A stretch of DNA of 32,746 bases from positions 77,209-109,954 of the forward strand of contig MLAK01000548.1 of the NCBI GenBank assembly GCA_001839685.1, written 5' to 3'. Within the stretch, counting starts at the first letter, position 1; every line of letters starts with the position of its first letter. The notes below the pieces were generated by a model. It saw nothing but the letters and a program-made list of their open reading frames with translations, had not been told where the DNA came from and made no database searches. This DNA comes from Tritrichomonas foetus. Taxonomy: Eukaryota > Parabasalia > Tritrichomonadida > Tritrichomonadidae. Positions 22,623-29,412 of this stretch are shown one piece after another. A program made the translations under genes and the position numbers.

Positions 22623-25475
22623 TCAATCACTAGTCATACTATTCGATGTTGAGTCTTCTGTCAAGAATGGGAGATCTGTTGGTAATGTGAATCCTTCAAT
22701 CTTCTTTGAAAACATAATAGCAAGAATTAATGGCCTAATAGACTCTGTTGGTTTTTTGCCTTTCATTCTTGAAAGTGACTTAGAATCAAACTTATTCAAA
22801 ATTGATTTCTCAGCCTTTAATATATTATATTTCCTTTCATTTGATTGTGGACTCTTAATGGCATAGATGGCTTTTTGAATTGATGACTTAGTTTCATTTG
22901 TGTTAACTGGGGCAATCTCACCGTCGTTCAACTTCGAGTAAAGATCATTTGCCCAATTTCTCCATTCAAGATTTTCTTCATCACATTCACTATTATTTCG
23001 TGCTTTGTCTGAATGCGATTTGTCTTGGAAGTTAAGAGATTTTGATGATTTATGTTGACAAGCATCCTTATCATTATCATTCAGAAGCTTTTCAAGGTGA
23101 TTCATTTGATCAAGTAAATCATCAACAGCATCGGAAATACGAGATTTTGGATTTAAATTCAATTTTTGTTTGGTATCATAAGCATCATTTATGATTTTAG
23201 CATCATATCTGTCAACAACTGCATCAATCAACACACTTAATTCATCAGAATCGACTTCAATAGCTCGTGCAAGCTTTTGAGTATACTTAGCTTGCTTCTT
23301 GTTTTCTTCTTCAATTTTTGCTTGAAATGCTACCTTTTGTGATTCTAATCTGGCTTCATTTTGTTGAATTCCGATTTTCAGCATTTCTTTGGCGTCACGT
23401 GCTTCAGCTTCCAATTTCTTTTCAACAACTCGCATTTTAGCCATTTGAGTGTAATAATCTTCTCTCCATTTCTTTGATTGCTCGTTCATATCTTTCACTT
23501 CTGCATACTTTCCTCGAAGTTTTTCGAGTTGATTATTTAACATTGAAATTTGTTTCTTGTATGATTTCTCCAGTTTATCGTTTCTCATTTTAATATCTTC
23601 TAAAGCACCATGAAGTTGTGACTCAAGTTCTGCATTTCTTCTGCGCAAACTTGCCATTTTACCTTTCAATGAAGAAATATGTGTTTCATATCCACTCATT
23701 GTTGATGCAGTGAAATCTGATGAAGCTTGATAATTATCCATTTGTTCAGTAATTTTGGCTAATTGATTTTGTAAAACTGCATTTTGTTCTTGAGCTTCTT
23801 GTAATTGTTGTGTTAAAGAAGTTGTTGATTCACCTTGTTTGTGATACTTTTGTAAACGCTTTTGAGCTTTCTCAAGCTCTGCTTGAATGTTTTGGTTAGC
23901 TTCTAATTTCTTGGTAGCTTCATTCAGTTTATTTTGAAGTTCAGTGTTCTCAGATTCTTTTTCATATTGTGAACTATTAAGTTTGTTCATTAATTGAGCG
24001 ATATGCTTATCTTTAGCTTTCAACTGACTTTCTGAAATTGAATTAACTTTTTTGGAATTAGCTAATGCCTTTTTGAGTTTAGCTATTTGGGAATCTTTAT
24101 CCTTAATGATATCTGTTGATGATGCAAGAAGTTCCATAAATTCATTTATTCCTGATTCTGTGTTTTCTATTTCATGACCAAGTGCTTTTGAAATCGTTTT
24201 ATTGGTCTTGTTGATTTGTTTTTCTTTTGCTTCTAATTCAGATTTGTTGGCTTCAGATTTATCTTTTTCTTCTTTGTTTTGCCTTCTTAATTTTTGGTAT
24301 TCTTTTTCAAGAAGTCTATTCCTATCGAAAAGAATTTTATTTACCTCAATTGCTCCTGTAAATAGTGAAAACAATTCTCGAATAGGAGATTCATTGATAT
24401 TTTCTTTTGAAGCAAGTTCATAAAAAGTATTAATTTGCTCTTCAACAGAATCAGAATCACCAAAAATTGATGCAACTTTTTTTGGTTTATTTGTTTTCAA
24501 AAATTCTTCAATTTGTTTGCATTGTTCATTAATTAAATCTTTAAGAGAACAATCTTTCAAAGGTGGCTCTTTAATTCCAGTTTTTTCTAATGTGCGAATA
24601 AAATGAAGTGCGTTTTCCAAATGTCCAAGAATTAAATCATCATTTTCAGATGATATTTGTGAGCCTGATCTAGAACTTGATCGTGATGATGATCCAGAAT
24701 TCGAAAATCCCTTTTCATCAAATAAAGTTTGAACAATATTGAGTATTCTATCTTTATAACCTTCAGCATCATCAGGTTCACTAATTGATGAATCTTTTTC
24801 ATCAGTGGGAGAAATAATATCTAAAATAGAGGCAAACAGCTCTCGTAAAATGATTAAAGGGTCTTTCTCGCGAGTTACCTCAAAAGCATTTTGATATATT
24901 GATTCTGCAAAATCAAGACATTGTTGATAGCGATTGCATAAACCAATCAATTGAATTCTCGATTCTGAAAGCTTATTCATTTGTTCAGAATTCTGATCTA
25001 ATATTTCTTGGAAAACAGTGAATGTTGAATTAACGCCGTTTGAAGAGGTGCTTCTATGACTTGAAGATGAACTATCGCCTTTCAAAGATTGAATTTCAGC
25101 TTCGTATTGTCTGAGTTTAATATTTGCTTCATCAAGTTTTGATTCAACTTCACGCACTTTTGTATCAGCAGATAAAACACTTATTTGCCTGTCTTCGGCT
25201 AATTTCTTAAAGCGATCTAATTCTTTCTTTAAATGAAAGAATGCAGTAAAAGAAGGAGTAGAATCATGCTGGAAACGGGGTTCATTATAGTAGTTATTTT
25301 CTTCAATATGAGGTGGCTCGATAACAACTCTTGGTCTATCTTTTTTATCAATATTTTTTTGAGGTAAATCAGGATTTTTAAAAGAAGACTTTGGCTGTTG
25401 AACTTCACGGAAAGCAGATGATTCGCTTGAACTATCGGAATTGGATGATATTGAGAGTGAATTTTTATTTTCCAT
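22623..25475 (-). CDS. Long coiled-coil protein, unknown function
   Basis: This 950-residue protein is not assigned to a family. The first 75 residues are Ser-rich and disordered-looking. About 80-130 is a first coiled coil, and 140-370 is mixed helical sequence with Ser-rich patches (near 130-145 and 257-275). About 375-760 is almost continuous heptad-like Lys/Glu/Gln/Leu sequence. The C-terminal 130 residues are less regular and end in a Ser/Asp tail. This shape suits a cytoskeletal, basal-body or Golgi tether protein. Nothing in the sequence decides between these. The first ATG of the frame is used; no initiator-like TCAYW is obvious just upstream. The stop is TGA. A hydrophobic segment lies in another frame immediately after the stop. 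Confidence 0.8.
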   Translation of the reverse strand: MENKNSLSISSNSDSSSESSAFREVQQPKSSFKNPDLPQKNIDKKDRPRVVIEPPHIEENNYYNEPRFQHDSTPSFTAFFHLKKELDRFKKLAEDRQISVLSADTKVREVESKLDEANIKLRQYEAEIQSLKGDSSSSSHRSTSSNGVNSTFTVFQEILDQNSEQMNKLSESRIQLIGLCNRYQQCLDFAESIYQNAFEVTREKDPLIILRELFASILDIISPTDEKDSSISEPDDAEGYKDRILNIVQTLFDEKGFSNSGSSSRSSSRSGSQISSENDDLILGHLENALHFIRTLEKTGIKEPPLKDCSLKDLINEQCKQIEEFLKTNKPKKVASIFGDSDSVEEQINTFYELASKENINESPIRELFSLFTGAIEVNKILFDRNRLLEKEYQKLRRQNKEEKDKSEANKSELEAKEKQINKTNKTISKALGHEIENTESGINEFMELLASSTDIIKDKDSQIAKLKKALANSKKVNSISESQLKAKDKHIAQLMNKLNSSQYEKESENTELQNKLNEATKKLEANQNIQAELEKAQKRLQKYHKQGESTTSLTQQLQEAQEQNAVLQNQLAKITEQMDNYQASSDFTASTMSGYETHISSLKGKMASLRRRNAELESQLHGALEDIKMRNDKLEKSYKKQISMLNNQLEKLRGKYAEVKDMNEQSKKWREDYYTQMAKMRVVEKKLEAEARDAKEMLKIGIQQNEARLESQKVAFQAKIEEENKKQAKYTQKLARAIEVDSDELSVLIDAVVDRYDAKIINDAYDTKQKLNLNPKSRISDAVDDLLDQMNHLEKLLNDNDKDACQHKSSKSLNFQDKSHSDKARNNSECDEENLEWRNWANDLYSKLNDGEIAPVNTNETKSSIQKAIYAIKSPQSNERKYNILKAEKSILNKFDSKSLSRMKGKKPTESIRPLILAIMFSKKIEGFTLPTDLPFLTEDSTSNSMTSD

Positions 25476-25575
25476 TAAAATTTTATTAATACCGTTTACT
25501 GTTTCTCAAAATTAGTAAACGTAATCATTTAATAGCTTTTTCTTATTTATTAATCGAGATTTGTGAGAACCACAA

Positions 25576-25649
25576 AGCGACGTGGAACAGTTGGTTTAGT
25601 TCGTGAGGCTCATAACCTCAAGGTCGGTGGTTCGAGTCCACTCGTCGCT
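25576..25649 (+). tRNA. tRNA-Met (CAT), elongator type
   Basis: A full cloverleaf can be drawn. The 7-bp acceptor pairs 25576-25582 with 25643-25649. The D stem is GAAC/GTTC, and a 5-bp anticodon stem carries the loop CTCATAA with anticodon CAT at 25611-25613. The T arm has loop TTCGAGT. Internal promoters are present as box A (TGG...AGTTGG, 25583-25594) and box B (GGTTCGAGTCC). A T-run right after the gene is a usual RNA polymerase III terminator. The T-loop begins with T and the anticodon stem lacks the three G:C pairs of initiators, so elongator is favoured. The A:T first acceptor pair is, however, a feature of eukaryotic initiators. CCA is not encoded. Confidence 0.95.
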
Positions 25650-25657
25650 CTTTTTTT
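25650..25657 (+). terminator. RNA polymerase III T-run terminator
   Basis: A run of seven T after one C lies immediately 3' of the tRNA acceptor stem, the standard pol III termination signal. Confidence 0.75.
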
Positions 25658-25704
25658 CCATAAAATTTGGTTTTATTTATTTTTGATAATTTTTTAGAAA
25701 TCGG

Positions 25705-26508
25705 ATGGTTGTTTTCGGATGTTCTCTTAATGAGCTTGCTGTAATGCACTATAAAGCAGTTCCTGCTTTTTTAGAGAAATGTTTTGATTACATCATTCGT
25801 AATGGTTTGAATCTTGAAGGAATATTCCGCATTAGTGGAGACTTTGCGGAAGCTTCTCGTGTTCAAAGCTCGATTGATGCCACTGATGATTTGGTAATTA
25901 ATGAAAACACCAATCCATTTATTGTTGCAAATATTATATCCAGATTTTTCAGAGCCATTCCAGGACATGTTTTAATTGACAAACGTGCTGACCAATGGTT
26001 TAACATCAAAACAGTTGATGATGCAAAACGTAATTTCCAAAAACTTCCATTAATTAATAAAGCCATTTTTTCTCGTCTTGTTGGCCTTCTTTCAATAGTT
26101 GCCAAAAACTCAGATTCTAATAAAATGACTCCACTTGCATTATCTATTGTTATGTCGCCAAACCTGATTGAAAGAGATGATTTAAGCGCTTTTCTGCTTC
26201 CGAAAGAAGTTTTAATTATTATGATTGAAAATTATGAAGAAATTTTTAAAGGAATGTCTGCCCTTGATGAAAATGGAAATTTCCTTCCTGAAAATGAATT
26301 TACTGCTTCAATTGGTGATGTTTGTATGGAATTCTTTTGTAAAAGCTCGCCTGTTCCATTGAAACTAAAACCAATCGAAGAAGAGAATCATTATAGATTA
26401 AGTAGAAATTTTCAAATTGAACCTGCTGATTTTAATACTGTAATGAATGACTTATTTACATTCCCAACTGATAATTCTGTTATTGTTGACTCTTATGTAA
26501 ATATATGA
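25705..26508 (+). CDS. RhoGAP-domain protein
   Basis: This 267-residue GTPase-activating protein for Rho/Rac-type small GTPases would act on actin or membrane dynamics. The RhoGAP domain fills about residues 3-190. It has an FG...L opening, the arginine-finger motif GIFRISG (Arg near residue 42), and a later conserved helix ending in MTPLALSIVMSPNL. The catalytic Arg is therefore present. The remaining 75 residues have no recognised domain. No signal peptide, membrane segment or lipid-binding domain is visible, so it is short for this family and close to a bare catalytic module. It begins 55 bp downstream of the tRNA-Met gene, so its promoter is tightly confined. The stop is TGA followed by TAAA. 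The target GTPase cannot be told. Confidence 0.9.
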   Translation: MVVFGCSLNELAVMHYKAVPAFLEKCFDYIIRNGLNLEGIFRISGDFAEASRVQSSIDATDDLVINENTNPFIVANIISRFFRAIPGHVLIDKRADQWFNIKTVDDAKRNFQKLPLINKAIFSRLVGLLSIVAKNSDSNKMTPLALSIVMSPNLIERDDLSAFLLPKEVLIIMIENYEEIFKGMSALDENGNFLPENEFTASIGDVCMEFFCKSSPVPLKLKPIEEENHYRLSRNFQIEPADFNTVMNDLFTFPTDNSVIVDSYVNI

Positions 26509-26827
26509 TAAATAAATGCGTGTGATTCTTTATTAAAAAATAATTTTATTTATTTGTTTATTTGTTTGTCGTTATTAGATTTTCTTCTTAATGAATAACA
26601 TAAATGAAAAAAAGTTAAAAGTTTCCCAATAGGTAATTCATTTTAAACTAATAAATTTCTGTCAGCACACCTCCTATATGAAAGGTCTACATCGTGGTCC
26701 CCACCCTAAAGGGATGGGTCCCACTCTATAGACCTTTCGAAAGAAATGATGTCCACCAATGTTGTCATGACTACGAAAGAATTTCTTGCAGATTTACCTA
26801 AAAATAATTTTTTTATCTTAATATAAA
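26509..26827. other. Junction between host-like genes and accessory region
   Basis: About 320 bp lies between the RhoGAP stop and the first accessory gene. It is AT-rich except for the GC-rich imperfect hairpin at 26681-26737. If the right part of the window is a mobile element, its left boundary should lie here, but no terminal repeat or target duplication can be identified with one end in view. Confidence 0.45.
26681..26737. repeat. GC-rich imperfect 26-bp hairpin
   Basis: AAAGGTCTA (26681-26689) pairs perfectly with TAGACCTTT (26729-26737). Inside, GTGG pairs with CCAC and a C-rich run with GGG, closing on a TAAA loop at 26707-26710. Most of the stem pairs, with a few internal mismatches. 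It stands out sharply from the AT-rich surroundings. It could be a structured non-coding RNA, a terminal or internal inverted repeat of a mobile element, or a transcription-end structure. No known RNA family is recognised. Confidence 0.7.
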
Positions 26828-27130
26828 ATGGGTCTTGACGACACAATTGGTGACGCTGTTGGTAGCATAGTAGAGGATGTAAAACACTATTTACCAGAGA
26901 ATTTAGAAATGCATCCATTGATAAAAATGATTGCTGCATCAGAGATGAGAAATATAAAAAGCAACAATGTACACATGCAAAATCGAAAAGTTATCGATGA
27001 ATTGAAAAATGCTTTAGATTTTAATAATGATTTTGTTAATGAATCTTTGGAAAAAATGGAAGGAGAGCTGATGAAAGCATTTGACCAAATCGTATGTGAT
27101 ACTTATAAAAAATATTTACACATCAATTAA
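26828..27130 (+). CDS. Small protein of accessory region, possibly frameshifted
   Basis: This 100-residue protein is unrecognised, acidic and mostly helical-looking, with no signal or membrane segment. It is preceded by TATAAAATG rather than by the TCACTT motif of its neighbours, like the long coiled-coil gene at 29413. Immediately after the TAA a second frame continues with plausible coding composition to a stop at 27295-27297 (about 50 codons from 27140 on). It has no start of its own and overlaps the first codons of the next gene. The two frames would join if one CA of an ACACA at 27117-27123 were extra. Either the gene is broken, the assembly has a 2-bp error, or a frameshift is used. Confidence 0.6.
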   Translation: MGLDDTIGDAVGSIVEDVKHYLPENLEMHPLIKMIAASEMRNIKSNNVHMQNRKVIDELKNALDFNNDFVNESLEKMEGELMKAFDQIVCDTYKKYLHIN

Positions 27131-27297
27131 ATAAAATTGATTTATCATACTTAGAAGTAGATAATTGTTTAAATGATTTCTATTATAGACGAATAAATGC
27201 TGATAAAGCTAATAAACTATCTGATGAAATGATTAGTAAACTTAAACAAAATGAACATAATCATTTCACTTTTATTTATGCAAGAGAAAATTAAGAT
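27131..27297 (+). pseudogene. Start-less open frame, likely continuation of upstream gene
   Basis: This open frame carries no ATG near its beginning but encodes a polar, protein-like stretch with a Tyr-Tyr-Arg-Arg motif and a Lys/Asp-rich helix-like part, ending in TAA. Its composition resembles the neighbouring small genes more than random AT-rich DNA. The best reading is the out-of-frame 3' part of the preceding gene. The alternative is chance coding, since it is short. Confidence 0.4.
27261..27277 (+). promoter_or_regulatory. Accessory-region promoter motif, single TTCACTT
   Basis: TCATTTCACTTTTATTT ends directly at the ATG at 27278. The core TTCACTTTTATTTATG recurs before several other genes in this region, on either strand. 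TCACT also fits the trichomonad initiator pattern. Confidence 0.6.
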
Positions 27298-27463
27298 TAG
27301 TGTCTTCGAAGATGAAGTTGAAGTCTTGGACTATGAGATCAAAGATTTCAAGAAATATGTTATGATTGAACTCAATCTACCTCATGAATATAATTATCAT
27401 TTGAAAGAAATTCCAGGACTTCCAAGCATATTTATCGTAATCGATCATGAAAATTCAGATTAA
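27278..27463 (+). CDS. Small acidic hypothetical protein
   Basis: This 61-residue protein is unrecognised. It is acidic, with alternating beta-like segments and a possible ubiquitin-like or small alpha/beta fold suggested only by pattern. The ATG at 27278 is chosen over the in-frame ATG at 27251 because the shared promoter motif lies between the two and ends exactly at 27278. Reading from 27251 would translate the motif itself. The gene is convergent with the next one; only 27 bp separate the stops. Confidence 0.6.
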   Translation: MQEKIKISVFEDEVEVLDYEIKDFKKYVMIELNLPHEYNYHLKEIPGLPSIFIVIDHENSD

Positions 27464-27472
27464 GTAAAAAGT

Positions 27473-27493
27473 AATTAATTAATTAATTGTTTA
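27473..27493 (-). terminator. Shared 3'-end motif TAAACAATTAATTAATT
   Basis: The stop codon of the minus-strand gene begins TAAACAATTAATTAATT, and the same 17 bases follow the stop of the gene ending at 28362. TAAA at the stop is typical of trichomonad cleavage/polyadenylation signals. The rest may be an element-specific 3'-end signal. Confidence 0.5.
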
Positions 27494-27763
27494 CTCTTTT
27501 AAGCTTAAGAATCTCTGAATCTGAGCAATGATTTCTTGATTCTTATCCACCTTATAAGATCGAGCGAGGTCTTTTATTATTTTTATTCTTAGANCAATTG
27601 TCATNGCATTGTCAAGCAAAAACTTCCCNGGATGATTTTCGAGCATTTGTAGAGATATCACTAGAATAGCTGCAACTTCATTCACTGTGATATCATTATA
27701 ATCCCTTTTCATCAGTTCGAACATTGTTACATTAAATGTTTCGTCGATTTCTAGCGCTTCCAT
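27491..27763 (-). CDS. Small hypothetical protein with three unresolved codons
   Basis: This 90-residue protein is unrecognised, helical-looking and amphipathic, with no signal or membrane segment. The start is the ATG at 27763. The promoter motif stands just upstream of it, and the longer frame begins with a non-ATG codon and translates the motif. Ambiguous bases at 27594, 27605 and 27629 each affect one codon. It is divergent from the next gene across a palindromic 41-bp intergenic region. Confidence 0.6.
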   Translation of the reverse strand: MEALEIDETFNVTMFELMKRDYNDITVNEVAAILVISLQMLENHXGKFLLDNXMTIXLRIKIIKDLARSYKVDKNQEIIAQIQRFLSLKE

Positions 27764-27804
27764 AAATAAAAGTGAAGTGATAAAATTCACTTCATTTTTA
27801 TTTT
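27764..27804. promoter_or_regulatory. Palindromic bidirectional promoter
   Basis: Only 41 bp separate two divergent ATGs. The sequence is an inverted repeat of the shared motif: TCACTTCACTTTTATTT reading left and TTCACTTCATTTTTATTTT reading right, each ending at its own ATG. Two initiator-like TCACTT cores therefore face outward. Promoter function is inferred from position and recurrence. Confidence 0.7.
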
Positions 27805-28089
27805 ATGAATTTTGACAATCCCGAACATGAACGGCTAAGAAAAAATATCATTCTAGAAATAGCTGATCGTCATAAGGGTAAATTGACTTACTCCAATATT
27901 GATTCCATCGTGACTTGGGCAGAATCAAAGTTGGATGGAAACTTAGATCTTGATTACTGTCTTCAAGTTTCTGATGATTACGTTAATGATAAAGGTGGAC
28001 TCCGATCTTTACTCAATCTTTTCGATTTGATTCAAGCAGAAGCATTAGCTGAACTTAAGGATGAAATTGGTGAATTACTTAATAAGTAA
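27805..28089 (+). CDS. Small acidic helical hypothetical protein
   Basis: This 94-residue protein is unrecognised. It is acidic and rich in Asp/Leu, with helix-like segments and a Trp near residue 38. No membrane segment or signal is seen. The start follows the shared motif without a gap. The stop region reads TAAACAACCATAATTAA, a relaxed version of the common 3' motif. Confidence 0.65.
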   Translation: MNFDNPEHERLRKNIILEIADRHKGKLTYSNIDSIVTWAESKLDGNLDLDYCLQVSDDYVNDKGGLRSLLNLFDLIQAEALAELKDEIGELLNK

Positions 28090-28124
28090 ACAACCATAAT
28101 TAAGTAATTAATTTCTCTTTTTAT

Positions 28125-28343
28125 TTATGTATGAGATATTACAACAAAATGTGGAACAGATGAGTTAACACTAACCTCATAAGTATATAGACCATCTATT
28201 TCTTCATAATCAAAATTTGTTACAAAGCCATCGTTAATAAATATTTCTTCATTTGTTGTTTTATTTTTGACATAAACACCTGCATTATTCATATAATATG
28301 TATACTCATTTGCATTATAAACTTTGATCCAAAATAACNAAGA
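28125..28343 (-). pseudogene. C-terminal gene remnant without a start
   Basis: About 72 sense codons are open from a TAA at 28344-28346 to a TAA at 28125-28127. The product has protein-like, Tyr/Asn/Val-rich, beta-strand-style composition (for example YYMNNAGVYVKN). The only ATG is about 20 codons in and has no promoter motif. An ambiguous base sits at 28339 near the upstream end. It is most likely the tail of a larger gene cut off by a rearrangement. The beta-rich style is compatible with a structural or attachment protein, but that is speculation. Confidence 0.45.
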
Positions 28344-28349
28344 TTAAAA

Positions 28350-28364
28350 TTAATTAATTGTTTA
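28350..28364 (-). terminator. Shared 3'-end motif, second copy
   Basis: TAAACAATTAATTAATT begins at the stop codon of the minus-strand gene ending at 28362, matching the 3' end of the gene that stops at 27491. Confidence 0.5.
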
Positions 28365-28589
28365 TTTAGTTAACTTAGCGATTTTTTCATTGAGATTTTC
28401 AGCTAATGGCTTTAAGTCCATTAAAGTGTTGTAAATCTCATTTTGGATATCTTGTAAGTCTTCCTTTAATTGCTTTTCTTGAATCGTCATTGTTTCTAAC
28501 TTCTTCATCAAGAAGTCAATAGAAGTATTGTCTTCCACTGGATATGGTGGAAAGACCATTTTTCCTGACGACGGTGGAACTTGAGACAT
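28362..28589 (-). CDS. Small coiled-coil hypothetical protein
   Basis: This 75-residue protein is unrecognised. About 20 N-terminal residues are Pro-rich (PPSSGK, FPPYP). The rest is a continuous heptad-like Leu/Lys/Glu coiled coil, likely to form oligomers. The start directly follows the shared promoter motif. It could be a small assembly or scaffold component of the element, but only its shape suggests this. Confidence 0.65.
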   Translation of the reverse strand: MSQVPPSSGKMVFPPYPVEDNTSIDFLMKKLETMTIQEKQLKEDLQDIQNEIYNTLMDLKPLAENLNEKIAKLTK

Positions 28590-28622
28590 AAAATAAAAGT
28601 GAAGTGATAAAAAAAGTGAAAT
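28590..28622 (-). promoter_or_regulatory. Accessory-region promoter motif with tandem TCACTT
   Basis: On the minus strand TCACTTCACTTTTATTTT ends at the ATG at 28589. A further related TTTCACTTTTT lies a few bases upstream. It is the same motif as at 27764-27804. Confidence 0.6.
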
Positions 28623-28648
28623 GAATTAAAAATGACTTAACTTTTTAG

Positions 28649-29383
28649 TTAGTCAGAGAACTCAGTTCTCAAAGAAGAAGTGGAAGAAGAAGAGCTCCTT
28701 CTACTTTGTGAAGGAGGAATAAATGTTGTTGGTGGTAATGGTGTCGGAGGAATAAATGTTTGTAGAGGTTGTGGAGGTGGTGGAGAAGGAGGTGGTGTTA
28801 AAGGTAATTGACCATAATCTGGTCGTTTGCAGTTGCAAACAATTGGCTTCCACTCCTTGAAGAACAAATAAGACACCATGAACAACATTATAATGTTCAT
28901 AATAAAAGTAATGTATACTACCTGATTGCTGTTTGATGTTTGTTCAGTGCTGGACTTCAAAGCTGTATCACAAACACATGGAGGACAGTTATCAGGTGTT
29001 GGTGTTGGCTTCGGAGTTTCAGTTGGCTTCGGTGTTGGTGATTGTGTTGGTTTCGGAGATGCAGTTGGTTTCGGTGTTGCTTCTGGAGATGCAGTCGGTG
29101 ACTGTGTTGGCTTCGGAGATGCAGTTGGTGACTGTGTTGGTAAAGGTGTTGGATCAGGAACTTTAGCACAATAGTGTTGTGAACGATTTGCTGCTAGAAA
29201 CATTTCATAACCTTTTTCACAGTGAATGCAGGAGAGGTACATCATATTTTTCCTATAAATTTGACCACATGATTCACAGTTTTCGATGGTGTGATTTTTG
29301 AAACCATCACTGACCTCACATGGCACATAAATATTTTCATAATAAAATGCTGCCTGTGACAATTGNAACACGACAAAAAACAT
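28649..29383 (-). CDS. Type I membrane protein with Pro/Thr repeats
   Basis: This 244-residue protein is probably cell-surface or envelope-type. A short hydrophobic N-terminus (about 1-13, one unresolved residue) looks like a signal peptide. A Cys-rich ectodomain (22-72) has CxxC pairs at 36-39 and 52-55 and potential N-glycosylation sites at N30 and N66. A Pro/Thr/Ser/Lys repeat stalk (76-130) and a CPPCVC cluster (133-138) follow. One transmembrane helix (about 155-175) leads to a cytosolic tail with a CNC motif, poly-Pro blocks and a Ser-rich end. The CxxC and PT-stalk style resembles trichomonad surface proteins, but the 5' end carries the accessory-region promoter motif (TCACTTCACTATG). 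It could be a captured host surface gene or an element-encoded envelope/attachment protein. Confidence 0.8.
   Translation of the reverse strand: MFFVVXQLSQAAFYYENIYVPCEVSDGFKNHTIENCESCGQIYRKNMMYLSCIHCEKGYEMFLAANRSQHYCAKVPDPTPLPTQSPTASPKPTQSPTASPEATPKPTASPKPTQSPTPKPTETPKPTPTPDNCPPCVCDTALKSSTEQTSNSNQVVYITFIMNIIMLFMVSYLFFKEWKPIVCNCKRPDYGQLPLTPPPSPPPPQPLQTFIPPTPLPPTTFIPPSQSRRSSSSSTSSLRTEFSD
29000..29150 (-). repeat. Degenerate tandem repeat encoding Pro/Thr stalk
   Basis: Several near-identical short units encode [16 protein letters not shown] sequence in the membrane protein. Units vary in length and order, as expected for a slippage-prone stalk whose length may differ between copies. Confidence 0.75.
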
Positions 29384-29412
29384 AGTGAAGTGACTTTTTA
29401 GTGAAGTATAAA
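29384..29412. promoter_or_regulatory. Divergent promoter, 29 bp
   Basis: Just 29 bp separate the ATGs of the membrane protein (leftward) and the long coiled-coil protein (rightward). Leftward it reads TCACTTCACT to the ATG, leaving a leader of only a few bases. Rightward it lacks TCACTT but ends TATAAAATG. Confidence 0.55.

Noticed and set aside
22412..22630. 72-codon minus-strand hydrophobic frame as a small membrane-protein gene
   Set aside because: It overlaps the end of the coiled-coil gene, lies in T-rich DNA where hydrophobic codons are expected, and has no initiator-like site.
26681..26737. Bacterial intrinsic terminator
   Set aside because: No T-run follows the stem and the organism is a eukaryote.
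26706..26939. Minus-strand 77-codon open frame over the junction
   Set aside because: It runs antisense to the hairpin and the first accessory gene and has no promoter motif or domain.
28926..29174. Plus-strand frames encoding Gly/Val-rich repeats
   Set aside because: They are the antisense reading of the Pro/Thr stalk repeat of the membrane protein and have no promoter motif.
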